Shown here one piece after another: positions 1-6,504 of a DNA stretch of 6,841 nt; position 1 is the stretch's first letter, and each line of letters starts with the position of its first letter. The notes under the pieces are model-generated. The model saw only the letters and a program-made list of their open reading frames with translations. It was not told the origin of the DNA and searched no databases. The DNA is from Opitutaceae bacterium (lineage in GTDB: Bacteria > Verrucomicrobiota > Verrucomicrobiia > Opitutales > Opitutaceae). The position numbers and the translations under genes are program-made. Location: positions 1 to 6,841 of the forward strand of contig JANXSC010000532.1 of assembly GCA_025352845.1 (NCBI GenBank), given 5' to 3'.

Positions 1-1007
1 AAGCTGTCGTGGCACGACGCGCACTTGAGGTTCACGCCGAGGAAAACCTGCGCGACGCCCTGCGCCGCCTGCATCGGCGGCACCATGCTCGCGTTCACCG
101 TGCCGCGCCACGTGATGCCGTTCGCGAAACCCTCGGCCTCGCTGCCGGGATCGATCAGCTCGGCGACGAAACGGTCATAGGGCAGATTGCGCGCGAGCGC
201 CGTGTAGAGCCACGTGGTGATCGGCTTGCGGCCGCCGTCGATGTAGCCGGTGCCCTTGTAGTCGTTTCGCAGAAGATCGTTCCAAAACGTGAGCCAGTGC
301 TCGGCGTAGCGCTGGTGGTCGGCGAGCAGTCGCGCGACGAGCCGCGCGCGCTTGTCGGATGCCGTCTCCGCGAGAAATACCTCCAGCTCATCCGGCGGCG
401 GCAAAATCCCGATTGCGTCGAGCCAGACACGACGTGCAAAGACACGATCGCCGACCGGCGCGGGCCACGCGATCTTGTTCTTCGCAAACGCGGCGTCCAC
501 GAAACGATCGACGGGATTCGCGATGGTGGCGGAGGAATTCGGCACCGCGATGTCCGCGAGCTCGCGCGCGCGAAGATTCGCCGGCTCGTGTTTGAAGAAC
601 GTGATCTCCTTTGGCCACGGCATCCCTTGGTCGATCCAAGCGCGGAAAATCCCGACCTGTTCCGCGGTGAGTTTCTTGCCCTTCTTCGGCATGACCGTCT
701 CCGGGTCACGACTGGCGATCAACTCGACGACCAGACTCTCGGCGCTTTTCCCGAGAACAGCCGGCGCGCCGTTATCGCCACCCGAGAGAAAATCCTCCCG
801 CGTCTCCAGGCTGAACGCGCCCTTGTCCTTCCCGCGCCCGTGGCACTGCACGCAGCTCGCCTCAAAGATCGGCTGGATGTCGCGCGCAAAGTCGATCGGC
901 CGCGTGGCGGCGACGGGAAACTGCGCCTGTTTTTCGGACGCGACGGCCGCTCCTCCCCCGGTGGCGACTGCGGTGGCGAGCGTCAGGATAAAGATGGGGC
1001 GAAGCAC
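1..1007 (-). CDS. Secreted PSCyt1/DUF1549 cytochrome-like protein, C-terminus outside the window
   Basis: The reading frame is open from a GTG at 1007 to the left edge, giving 335 complete codons and no stop, so the 3' end is missing. An in-frame TGA at 1022-1020 leaves GTG 1007 as the only good start; no clear Shine-Dalgarno precedes it. Residues 1-24 look like a Sec signal peptide (MLRPIFILTLATAVATGGGA, then AVAS). Around residues 38-130 is a planctomycete-type cytochrome domain (PF07635): the haem motif CVQCH is at 52-56 and MPKKGKKL at 106-113 could supply the axial Met. From about 165 a DUF1549 (PF07583) domain follows, with RRVWLDAIGILPPPDELEVF and AEHWLTFWNDLLRND, ending at a second CXXCH, KCASCHDS (Cys329, Cys332, His333). 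Full-length relatives usually continue into DUF1553. The role is not well established; a periplasmic c-type haem protein linked to polysaccharide or organic matter breakdown is often assumed. Domain identity is firm, function is inference. Confidence 0.9.
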   Translation of the reverse strand, partial: MLRPIFILTLATAVATGGGAAVASEKQAQFPVAATRPIDFARDIQPIFEASCVQCHGRGKDKGAFSLETREDFLSGGDNGAPAVLGKSAESLVVELIASRDPETVMPKKGKKLTAEQVGIFRAWIDQGMPWPKEITFFKHEPANLRARELADIAVPNSSATIANPVDRFVDAAFAKNKIAWPAPVGDRVFARRVWLDAIGILPPPDELEVFLAETASDKRARLVARLLADHQRYAEHWLTFWNDLLRNDYKGTGYIDGGRKPITTWLYTALARNLPYDRFVAELIDPGSEAEGFANGITWRGTVNASMVPPMQAAQGVAQVFLGVNLKCASCHDS

Positions 1008-1084
1008 GCACCCAACTTGTCACTTCGTCCCGCGCATTACGAGAGCGAATGCAGAGGGCTTCGCAGTTTAGGTGACCGGCCTCA

Positions 1085-1228
1085 GAGGGCGTGGAAAAAA
1101 GGTTCCTTGGTTTGTCATTCTGAGCGGAGTGAAGAATCCAGTGGGACACTCGCACCTCTGAAAACGCCGCGGTGATCGAAGTGGATTCTTCGCTCCGCTC
1201 AGAATGACAGGCCTTTTTCGACGCCCTC
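1085..1228. repeat. Long imperfect inverted repeat, REP/MITE-like
   Basis: Two 27-base arms, 1114-1140 (beginning GTCATTCTGAGCGGAGTG) and 1182-1208, are reverse complements with a single mismatch at 1130/1192 that would still pair as G-U in one RNA strand. Outside them, GAGGGCGT at 1085-1092 and ACGCCCTC at 1221-1228 also pair, with A-rich and T-rich tracts between. The loop between the inner arms is 41 bases. The arm sequence is of the 'TCATTCTGAGC..AGCGAAGAATCC' kind that I recognise as scattered through unrelated bacterial genomes. The element starts directly after the TAA of the DUF1080 gene and fills most of the gap to the cytochrome gene on the same strand. It has no coding capacity of its own, and no target duplication is evident. 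In the minus-strand transcript it would form a strong hairpin with a run of six T's some 13 bases after the inner stem, so it could end or attenuate transcription. Confidence 0.85.
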
Positions 1229-1900
1229 TTACGGGAGCTCCCGCACGCGCACGCTCTTGAAATAAAACACGCTGCTCGGGTCGTGACCCTGAAGGGCGAT
1301 GGCGCCACCGGCGGGATTGAGCACGCGACCTTTGCGCTCGGCGGTGCGTTGGGCTTTTGCGTCCGGTGGTTCGGTGTAGTCCACCACCGTCGCGCCGTTG
1401 ATCTGAACGACGATGCGCGGACCCTGCACGGTGATGCGCACAGTGAACCACTTCGTTTCGTCCACGGGCGATTTGTCGAGATCGACGACGGCGTAGAGAC
1501 TGCCGGTCTTGCGCTTTTCCTTCTTGATGCTGTTGAGTTGAATCTCGTAGCCGTGCGAAAGACGCAGCGCCTCCGACTGCGTCACGTAGTCGGTGTGGAT
1601 AAAAACGCCGCTGTTGGCTTCGGGCTCACCGCGCGCAACGACCTCGAGTTCGAAATTCTTGAAACGCACGAGGTCTGCCTTGCCGTCACCAATGAAAAAG
1701 AGATGCGAGCTCTGCTTCGTGCCATGCGCGCGGATCGTGCCGTCGACGATCGACCACGAGTCGGGGTAGGCGTTGGCCTTCCAGCCGGTGAGATCTTTGC
1801 CGTTGAAGAGCTCGCGCCAGCCGTCAGCGGCGCGGGCGGATAGAGCGAAGATGCCGAGCAAGGCCGTGAGCACGAGGGCCGGGCGAGTGAGGAGATTCAT
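1229..1900 (-). CDS. Secreted DUF1080 (3-keto-disaccharide hydrolase-type) protein
   Basis: A 223-residue protein of the DUF1080 family (PF06439), a concanavalin-like beta-sandwich. Some members act on 3-keto-glycosides; others have no known substrate. I chose the ATG at 1900 because MNLLTRPALVLTALLGIFAL followed by SARA|AD makes a clean signal peptide; a GTG at 1930 would add ten residues in front of it. The mature protein opens with the family signature GWRELFNGKDLTGWK (28-41), then SWSIVDGTIRAHG (48-60), FELEVVARGEPEANSGVF (83-100), YEIQL (118-122) and a closing strand GAIALQGHD (199-207). Length is normal for a single-domain member and the protein looks intact. No Shine-Dalgarno precedes the ATG. 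It lies upstream of the DUF1549 cytochrome gene on the same strand, separated by the large inverted repeat; genes of these two families often occur together in Planctomycetota and Verrucomicrobiota. Family assignment is firm; substrate unknown. Confidence 0.92.
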   Translation of the reverse strand: MNLLTRPALVLTALLGIFALSARAADGWRELFNGKDLTGWKANAYPDSWSIVDGTIRAHGTKQSSHLFFIGDGKADLVRFKNFELEVVARGEPEANSGVFIHTDYVTQSEALRLSHGYEIQLNSIKKEKRKTGSLYAVVDLDKSPVDETKWFTVRITVQGPRIVVQINGATVVDYTEPPDAKAQRTAERKGRVLNPAGGAIALQGHDPSSVFYFKSVRVRELP

Positions 1901-2007
1901 GGGGGTGGACGAACCTTGAGGGATGGCCACGCCGCCGGCAATTTCAAGTTTCTAGCGGTTGCCCTCGCGGTTGCCCTCGCCGCCCGCACCCTGCCACGCT
2001 CGCGGCC
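1901..2007. promoter_or_regulatory. Divergent intergenic region between DUF1080 and OppA-like genes
   Basis: This 107-base gap separates two genes transcribed away from each other, so it must contain, or lie very near, the promoters of both. I could not find a convincing sigma70-type -35/-10 pair on either strand. The only AT-rich stretch is around 1941-1954. A 12-base tandem duplication (1955-1978) lies in the middle. The assignment rests on gene orientation only. Confidence 0.45.
1955..1978. repeat. Perfect 12-bp tandem duplication
   Basis: GCGGTTGCCCTC occurs twice without a gap (1955-1966 and 1967-1978), followed by GCCGCCCGC. It lies in the divergent promoter region, about 30 bases before the GTG of the OppA-like gene. 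It could be a slippage product or a pair of protein binding sites on the same helix face; the sequence does not tell which. Confidence 0.6.
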
Positions 2008-3618
2008 GTGATTTCGCGCCTGCTATTTCTCGCCTTTGCAACGCTCGCCTTTGCGGCCTGCGCGAAACACGAGACCGCGGTCGCCCGTGGCAATCGCGCG
2101 GGCATTTTTCACGTCGGCAACGGCGCGGAAATCCAGTCGCTCGACCCGCACCTCGCCGGCGGCTCCGTCGATCACAACGTCCTCTGCGCGCTCTTCGAGG
2201 GACTGGTCACGCTCGACGAAGAAACGTTTCAACCGCGTCCGGGCGCGGCCGAGCGCTGGGAGATTTCCGGCGACGGGCTCGTTTACACGTTTCACCTGCA
2301 CCGCGACGCAAAATGGTCCAACAGTGATGTGCTCACCGCGCGCGACTTCCTCTATTCGTTCCGCCGCGCGCTCACGCCCGCGCTCGGTTCGGAATACAAA
2401 GACGCACTCTATCCAGTGAAAAACGCCGAGCCATTCGCGCACGGCCGGCTCACGGATTTTGCACAAGTCGGCTTCCGCGCGCCCGACGATTTCACGCTCG
2501 AGATTACGCTCGCGCAGCCGACGGCGCATTTCCTGACCGTGCTTCGGACCAACGTCTGCTTTCCCGTCCACGCCGCGTCCGTCGAACGCGGCGGCGCGCG
2601 CTTCGACGACCGCACCGCGAAGTGGACGCGCACCGCGCCGCTCGTGACCAACGGCCCCTTCCGCCTGCGCGAGTGGAAAGATCACCAGCACGTCGCGGTC
2701 GAAAAAAATCCGCACTACTGGGACGCCGCGCAGGTCCGCCTCAACGAAATTTATTTCTACCCGAACGAATCCACGCAGGCGCAGGAACTCGCCTTCCGCG
2801 CCGGCCAACTCCACACGACGTGGGACGTGCCGCTCAGCAAGGTGGAGGCTTACCGCAAAGACGCGCCCGCACTCCTGCGCGTGGAGCCATATTTCGAAAG
2901 CTATTTTTTCCGCTTCAACACCAAGCACGCGCTCTTCGCCGACGCCCGCCTCCGTCGCGCGCTCGCCCTCGCGATCGATCGCGACGCCATCGTGAAGAAC
3001 GTCCTCCGCGGCGGGCAGACGGTCGCGACCTCGCTCACTCCGCCGGGCCTCGCCGGCTACACGCCGCCCGTCGCGGCCACCCACGATCTCGTGATGGCGA
3101 AAAAACTTCTCGCCGACGCCGGTTACCCCGACGGCCGCGGTTTCCCGCGCGTCGAACTCACCACAATTTCCTCCGAGATCAACCAGCGGATCGCCGAGGC
3201 CGTGCAACAAATGTGGCGCCGCGATCTCGGGCTCGACGTGCGGATCACGCAGAAGGAATTCAAGGTGCTGCTCGATGCCTTCGACACGCTGGACTACACG
3301 ATCGCGCGCGGGCGCTGGATCGCGGAATACCCCGATCCCCTCACCTACCTCACGATTTTCACGACGGGCAACGGCGTCAACGGCACCGGCTTCGCCGACC
3401 CCGCTTATGATGCGCTCATCGCCGCCGGGGCGCACGCGCCCACGCCCACCGCGCGCCTCGCCGCCTTGCAAAAAGCCGAGACCTTCCTCATGACCCAGAT
3501 GCCCATCGCCCCAATCTACTGGGGCTCGCGCACCACGCTCGTCTCCGCCTCGGTGCGCGGCTGGAAAAATTCCGCGCTCGGCTTCCACAACTACAAGGAC
3601 GTGTGGCTGGAGCCGTAG
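2008..3618 (+). CDS. OppA-like peptide ABC transporter solute-binding lipoprotein
   Basis: A 536-residue member of solute-binding protein family 5 (PF00496; OppA/DppA type), close to the usual OppA length of about 540. It would bind oligopeptides or similar ligands outside the inner membrane and deliver them to an ABC permease. GTG 2008 is chosen because it opens directly into a signal peptide ending in LAFAAC; Cys18 is a probable lipidation site, although Phe at -3 is not the classic lipobox Leu. Family signatures are SLDPHLAGG (44-52), LFEGLVTLDEETFQPRPGAA (62-81), YTFHLHRDAKWSNSDVLTA (93-111) with the family Trp103, DFLYSFRRAL, LRRALALAIDRDAIV (315-329) and KKLLADAGYPDGRGF. The frame is complete, with TAG at 3616-3618. 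No oppB/C/D/F-like gene is on either side: the upstream gene is divergent and apbE converges 16 bases downstream. It is thus an orphan binding protein within this window. Ligand unknown. Confidence 0.94.
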   Translation: MISRLLFLAFATLAFAACAKHETAVARGNRAGIFHVGNGAEIQSLDPHLAGGSVDHNVLCALFEGLVTLDEETFQPRPGAAERWEISGDGLVYTFHLHRDAKWSNSDVLTARDFLYSFRRALTPALGSEYKDALYPVKNAEPFAHGRLTDFAQVGFRAPDDFTLEITLAQPTAHFLTVLRTNVCFPVHAASVERGGARFDDRTAKWTRTAPLVTNGPFRLREWKDHQHVAVEKNPHYWDAAQVRLNEIYFYPNESTQAQELAFRAGQLHTTWDVPLSKVEAYRKDAPALLRVEPYFESYFFRFNTKHALFADARLRRALALAIDRDAIVKNVLRGGQTVATSLTPPGLAGYTPPVAATHDLVMAKKLLADAGYPDGRGFPRVELTTISSEINQRIAEAVQQMWRRDLGLDVRITQKEFKVLLDAFDTLDYTIARGRWIAEYPDPLTYLTIFTTGNGVNGTGFADPAYDALIAAGAHAPTPTARLAALQKAETFLMTQMPIAPIYWGSRTTLVSASVRGWKNSALGFHNYKDVWLEP

Positions 3619-3634
3619 TCGGCCGCGCCCCGCC

Positions 3635-4633
3635 CTACTGCAACAGCCACTCGAATTCAGGCGTGGCGCGGCGGACTAACCGGGTGCCGTCGCGCAGGAG
3701 AAAAAGGCACGCGATTCCCTCGCTCGTCGCGAGGCGAAGCCCCTCCTCCGCGCCGAGGACAAACAGCGCTGTCGCCAGCGCACTCGAGGTCGCGCACGAG
3801 TTGTGCACCACGCTCACCGAGGCGAGATTCCCCGTCGGCGGCCGGCCCGTGCGCGGATCGATGATGTGACCGTAGCGCTGGCGACCGACGTGGAAAAAAT
3901 TCCGATAGTCGCCCGACGTGGAGACCGCGCGACCCACCAGCGTGACGACCGCGGCCACGCCGGGCGCATCGTCGAGCGGTTGCTCAATCGCGATCGGCCA
4001 GCCTTCGCCGCCGGTCACCGTTCCGCCTGTGCGCACGTCGCCGCCGATCTGCACGAGATGGTTGGGCACGCCGGAGGCGGTGAGGAGTTCGCCCACCGCG
4101 TCGGCGGCAAAGCCCTTGGCCATCGAGGAAAAATCCACCGTGAGCCGTGGCTGCAGTTTGCGCAACGCGGGTGGAGCCGCACGGACATCGAGTAGCAGCC
4201 AACCGACATTCGCGCGCGCCGCCGCAAGTTCGGCAGCGGACGGAATATCACCGGCGCGGCGTTCCGCGCCGAATCCCCACAACCGCACGAGCGGCTCCAC
4301 CGTCACGTCAAACGCGCCGCCCGTGAGTTCGCTGATGCGGCGCGACTCCGCCGCGACGTGTGCCATCTCCGGCGACACCGCGATCCACTCGGTGCGGTTC
4401 GCTGCATTGAAAAGCGAGAGTTCGGAGTTCGGCCGGTAGGTGGAGAAGAGTTGTTCGAGCTGCTCCAGTTTCTCCGCGACCTGCCGCCGGATCGCGCCGA
4501 GGTCGCAATCGCGGTCCGCCGCGGCGAGTTTCACCGTCCAGCCCGTGCCCATCGCGCGGCCAGTGAGCGTGAGCGTCTCCGTCGCTCCCGCGAGCGATGC
4601 GAGGGAAAGCAGCGCGGCCGCGAACCATTTCAT
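3635..4633 (-). CDS. apbE: ApbE, FAD:protein FMN transferase (exported)
   Basis: ApbE uses FAD to attach FMN covalently to a Thr/Ser of extracytoplasmic flavoproteins. The 332-residue product has the normal family length. The ATG at 4633 overlaps the stop of the upstream gene as ATGA and has GAAAGG six bases ahead; earlier in-frame starts lie inside the neighbour. Residues 1-17 look like a signal peptide (MKWFAAALLSLASLAGA) without lipobox Cys, so the enzyme should be periplasmic. Family motifs are GRAMGTGWTV (25-34), FDVTVEPLVRLWGFG, VDFSSMAKGFAAD with Lys173, QIGGDVRTGG with Asp199, HIIDPRTGRPP (256-266), and ALATALFVLG ending the core. The oddity is at 283-288: SSALAT replaces the usual (A)DALAT, so Ser284 stands where a metal-binding Asp is normally found; Thr288 is kept. 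Its likely substrate is the FMN-binding protein encoded just upstream. It is last in the four-gene chain and converges on the OppA-like gene. Identity is firm; full activity is uncertain because of Ser284. Confidence 0.95.
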   Translation of the reverse strand: MKWFAAALLSLASLAGATETLTLTGRAMGTGWTVKLAAADRDCDLGAIRRQVAEKLEQLEQLFSTYRPNSELSLFNAANRTEWIAVSPEMAHVAAESRRISELTGGAFDVTVEPLVRLWGFGAERRAGDIPSAAELAAARANVGWLLLDVRAAPPALRKLQPRLTVDFSSMAKGFAADAVGELLTASGVPNHLVQIGGDVRTGGTVTGGEGWPIAIEQPLDDAPGVAAVVTLVGRAVSTSGDYRNFFHVGRQRYGHIIDPRTGRPPTGNLASVSVVHNSCATSSALATALFVLGAEEGLRLATSEGIACLFLLRDGTRLVRRATPEFEWLLQ

Positions 4634-5895
4634 GCGACGCCTTTCAGCCATTGGAGGAAGGGAAGGTAGTTCCAATGCAGCAGCACGGCGAGTGACACGA
4701 AGAGCAGCGCCGCCGCATCGCGACGCGAAAACCGATCCGTCGGTCCGCGGGCGCGCACGAAGTTCAGCAGCGCACCGGTCGGGCAGCCGAAGCGGCAGTA
4801 GGCCTGCGGCACGAAAAACGACGCCAGCAACCCGACGACCGCCACCGCGATGGTGACGAAGCCCGCGGACCGGATCACGTAGGCGGCGAATGGCTCCAGG
4901 CTCGCGAGATCGAGCGGCAGCGCGAACATCACCGCGAGCAGCGCGACCAGCAGCAGGCCCGGCGGAAAATATTCGAGCCCGCGCACCAAACCCGTCGGCA
5001 GCGTGACGTGCCAGCGCGCCGGCCGCAGCCGCCCGATCAATTCCTGCGCGGCCCCGTGCGGGCAAATCTGGTGGCAATAAATCGGGCTGCGCGTCGCCCA
5101 CGGCACCAGCAGCGCCGCCGCCGCCAGCAGCACGAGGCCCGGCGCGGTCGTCCACGGCACGCCCGCGCGCGCCCAGCCGGCGAAGAGTTTCAACGCTAGC
5201 AAATCGCCCGCGATCAGGCCGACGTAGACGATGAGCGCAATTTGATAGGGGTGTTTCCAGCGGTGCCGCCACGCCGCCGGGCCGAAGGCCATCACGCTGG
5301 CGGCGATGAACACCGCGAGCATGGCGTAATCGCGCGCCGCGAAGCGCAGCGGCACCCGCGCCGCGATTTCGTCGGCGCTCGCCTGCAGGCGGGCCTTCAC
5401 GCCGCGAGCGATGGCCATGCTCGTCATCGTCGCCCCGGACACGCCCTCGATGCCCGCGGCCTTGAGATCGAGATCGGCCGCGGCGTCCCACGTGAGGCCG
5501 TTCCATTTTTTCAAAAACCGCCGGTCGGTCGCGATGTCGCGGAGATAGCTCTCGGTGTCCTCAGAAGAGTGGATCTTCAGGCCCACGATTTTCCAATCCG
5601 CGTCGAGCACGACCAGCATGTCCGAGAGGCCCGCGTAGCCGATGATATCCCGGGCTCGCGGCTGCGTGCGGACGACATAACCCAACTCACGTCCCACCGC
5701 ATCGAGCACGAAGAGACCGTCGCGGGCCGAGCTATCCGGCCGCAACGAAACCGCGCCCGGCAGCAGCGAAACCACCGCCTCCGCCCGCAACGGCGCATCC
5801 CCCTGCGTGCGCTGAAACACCGCCAGATCGCGGATGAGCCAGACAATCACGCCGACGACCGCGAGGCGGTAGAGCTGGAGGGCGAGTTGTTTCAC
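4630..5895 (-). CDS. NosR-like membrane flavoprotein: FMN-binding domain plus two CX3CP Fe-S motifs
   Basis: A 421-residue inner-membrane protein. An N-terminal helix (about 11-27) is followed by an FMN_bind domain (PF04205, about 60-170), then six further helices at roughly 188-207, 217-240, 250-267, 310-330, 338-362 and 393-412. EGVSGATMTS (150-159) matches the ApbE flavinylation signal, with Thr156 as the expected FMN acceptor; Glu150 replaces the usual Asp. CHQICPHGA (Cys274, Cys278) and CRFGCPTGA (Cys367, Cys371) are CX3CP motifs of the NosR/Fer4_5 type (PF12801). Positive charges place both on the cytoplasmic side and the FMN domain outside, so electron transfer across the membrane is the likely role. 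NosR itself is much longer and ends in a ferredoxin domain that is absent here. GTG 5895 overlaps the vapC stop as GTGA; GTG 5898 is an equal alternative. The preceding in-frame extension upstream is non-hydrophobic and lies inside vapC. apbE follows with a 4-base overlap. Electron donor and acceptor are unknown. Confidence 0.92.
   Translation of the reverse strand: MKQLALQLYRLAVVGVIVWLIRDLAVFQRTQGDAPLRAEAVVSLLPGAVSLRPDSSARDGLFVLDAVGRELGYVVRTQPRARDIIGYAGLSDMLVVLDADWKIVGLKIHSSEDTESYLRDIATDRRFLKKWNGLTWDAAADLDLKAAGIEGVSGATMTSMAIARGVKARLQASADEIAARVPLRFAARDYAMLAVFIAASVMAFGPAAWRHRWKHPYQIALIVYVGLIAGDLLALKLFAGWARAGVPWTTAPGLVLLAAAALLVPWATRSPIYCHQICPHGAAQELIGRLRPARWHVTLPTGLVRGLEYFPPGLLLVALLAVMFALPLDLASLEPFAAYVIRSAGFVTIAVAVVGLLASFFVPQAYCRFGCPTGALLNFVRARGPTDRFSRRDAAALLFVSLAVLLHWNYLPFLQWLKGVA
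4640..4645 (-). promoter_or_regulatory. Shine-Dalgarno site of apbE
   Basis: GAAAGG on the minus strand, six bases before the ATG at 4633 and inside the last codons of the upstream gene. It is the clearest ribosome binding site in the window. Together with the ATGA overlap it supports ATG 4633 over the earlier in-frame ATG at 4651 and suggests translational coupling with the FMN-binding protein. Confidence 0.65.
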
Positions 5896-6278
5896 CACAG
5901 CACCACCACACCGCCCCACCGGATGATTTCCTTGTCGTGGGTGACGAGCGTGAGCTTGTGCTCCAGCGCGGTGGCGCAGATGAGCCGGTCGGCCGGGTCC
6001 TTGTGCTCCCAATCCAGTTGCACGGACCGCCACGCGATCTTGGGCGTGAGGGGCAAAATGCGGAAACGATGCGCGAGGTCGTCCAACCACGTGGCCCCGT
6101 CGGGACTGAGATCGATCTCGCCGGTCTGGGCCTTACGGGCGATTTCCAAGAGGCTAATCGCGGCGATGCCGAAATCGTCCGCATCACTTTTCTCCGCCAA
6201 GACGCGGACTTTGGCCGACAGCCGCGGGGATGACTCCGCGATCCAGAGGACCGCGTGGGTATCGAGCAGGAATTTCAC
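5892..6278 (-). CDS. vapC: VapC-like PIN-domain toxin
   Basis: A 128-residue PIN-domain protein (PF01850), the usual size of a type II toxin ribonuclease. The expected acidic residues are all present: Asp6 in KFLLDTHAVLW, Glu45 in SLLEIARKA, Asp94 and Asp97 in DPADRLICATA, and Asp115 in LVTHDKEI. The active site therefore appears intact and the protein complete, ending in GGVVVLW. GTG 6278 is chosen because family members start M-K-[FY]-LLDT and because it overlaps the antitoxin stop as GTGA; a GTG at 6296 also exists but has GGAGG only one base before it, too close for use. The cognate antitoxin is the small gene directly upstream. Downstream, its TGA overlaps the GTG of the FMN-binding protein, so the two are probably on one transcript. 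VapC toxins typically cut tRNA or rRNA; the target here cannot be read from sequence. Confidence 0.92.
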   Translation of the reverse strand: MKFLLDTHAVLWIAESSPRLSAKVRVLAEKSDADDFGIAAISLLEIARKAQTGEIDLSPDGATWLDDLAHRFRILPLTPKIAWRSVQLDWEHKDPADRLICATALEHKLTLVTHDKEIIRWGGVVVLW

Positions 6279-6499
6279 CGGGCGAGCTGGCCCCACTCCT
6301 CCAGCGGGATGGCCGGGCCTTCGCGCAACTTGCCGAGCTTGGCGCGGCCGCTCAGGCAGCCGAGCACGCCGGCCCCGCGACGCCGCGCGCGAAATTCAAA
6401 CGCCTGCCCCTCTGCCTCCACGACAATCACTGTGCCGGCCGCGGCCAACCGGCGCATCCGCGGAAAGTCGCGCTGGAATGCGCGGGTGTTGGTTTTCAT
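6275..6499 (-). CDS. Phd/VapB-like antitoxin
   Basis: A 74-residue protein starting at ATG 6499 and overlapping the vapC start by 4 bases. Its place, size and overlap identify it as the antitoxin of the PIN toxin. The N-terminal half (MKTNTRAFQRDFPRMRRLAA, then AGTVIVVEAEGQAFEFRAR) has the Phd/YefM-like layout: a helix rich in basic residues and then a beta hairpin where related proteins carry 'G..V.I...G.p...L'. The C-terminal part (LREGPAIPLEEWGQLAR) would be the toxin-binding tail. Such antitoxins bind DNA as dimers and repress their own operon, often together with the toxin. A set of AGTCA/TGACT half-sites just upstream is a candidate target. No Shine-Dalgarno sequence is evident. The family assignment is weaker than that of the toxin because the sequence is short and divergent. 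Confidence 0.8.
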   Translation of the reverse strand: MKTNTRAFQRDFPRMRRLAAAGTVIVVEAEGQAFEFRARRRGAGVLGCLSGRAKLGKLREGPAIPLEEWGQLAR

Positions 6500-6504
6500 G
6501 CGTG

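Noticed and set aside
9..1175. A 388-codon plus-strand open frame
   Set aside because: It is antisense to the PSCyt1/DUF1549 gene, which has a signal peptide and two CXXCH motifs, and it also runs into the inverted repeat.
1901..1960. TTGAAA at about 1943-1948 on the minus strand as a -35 box for DUF1080
   Set aside because: No acceptable -10 element follows at 16-18 bases, so the promoter was left unplaced.
2023..3588. A 521-codon open frame antisense to the OppA-like gene
   Set aside because: It lies wholly within a clear SBP family 5 gene. Its product is low-complexity, rich in Arg, Glu and Gly, with no recognisable motif, as expected from antisense reading of GC-rich codons.
3635..5506. 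Reading apbE as a 623-residue protein with a long N-terminal extension
   Set aside because: The extra part overlaps the FMN/CX3CP gene in another frame, is Arg-rich and precedes a clean signal peptide. ATG 4633 has a Shine-Dalgarno site and an ATGA overlap.
4630..6090. Reading the FMN-binding protein from 6090
   Set aside because: The first 64 residues lie inside vapC, are rich in Arg, His and Gly, and come before the natural N-terminal membrane helix that begins at GTG 5895/5898.
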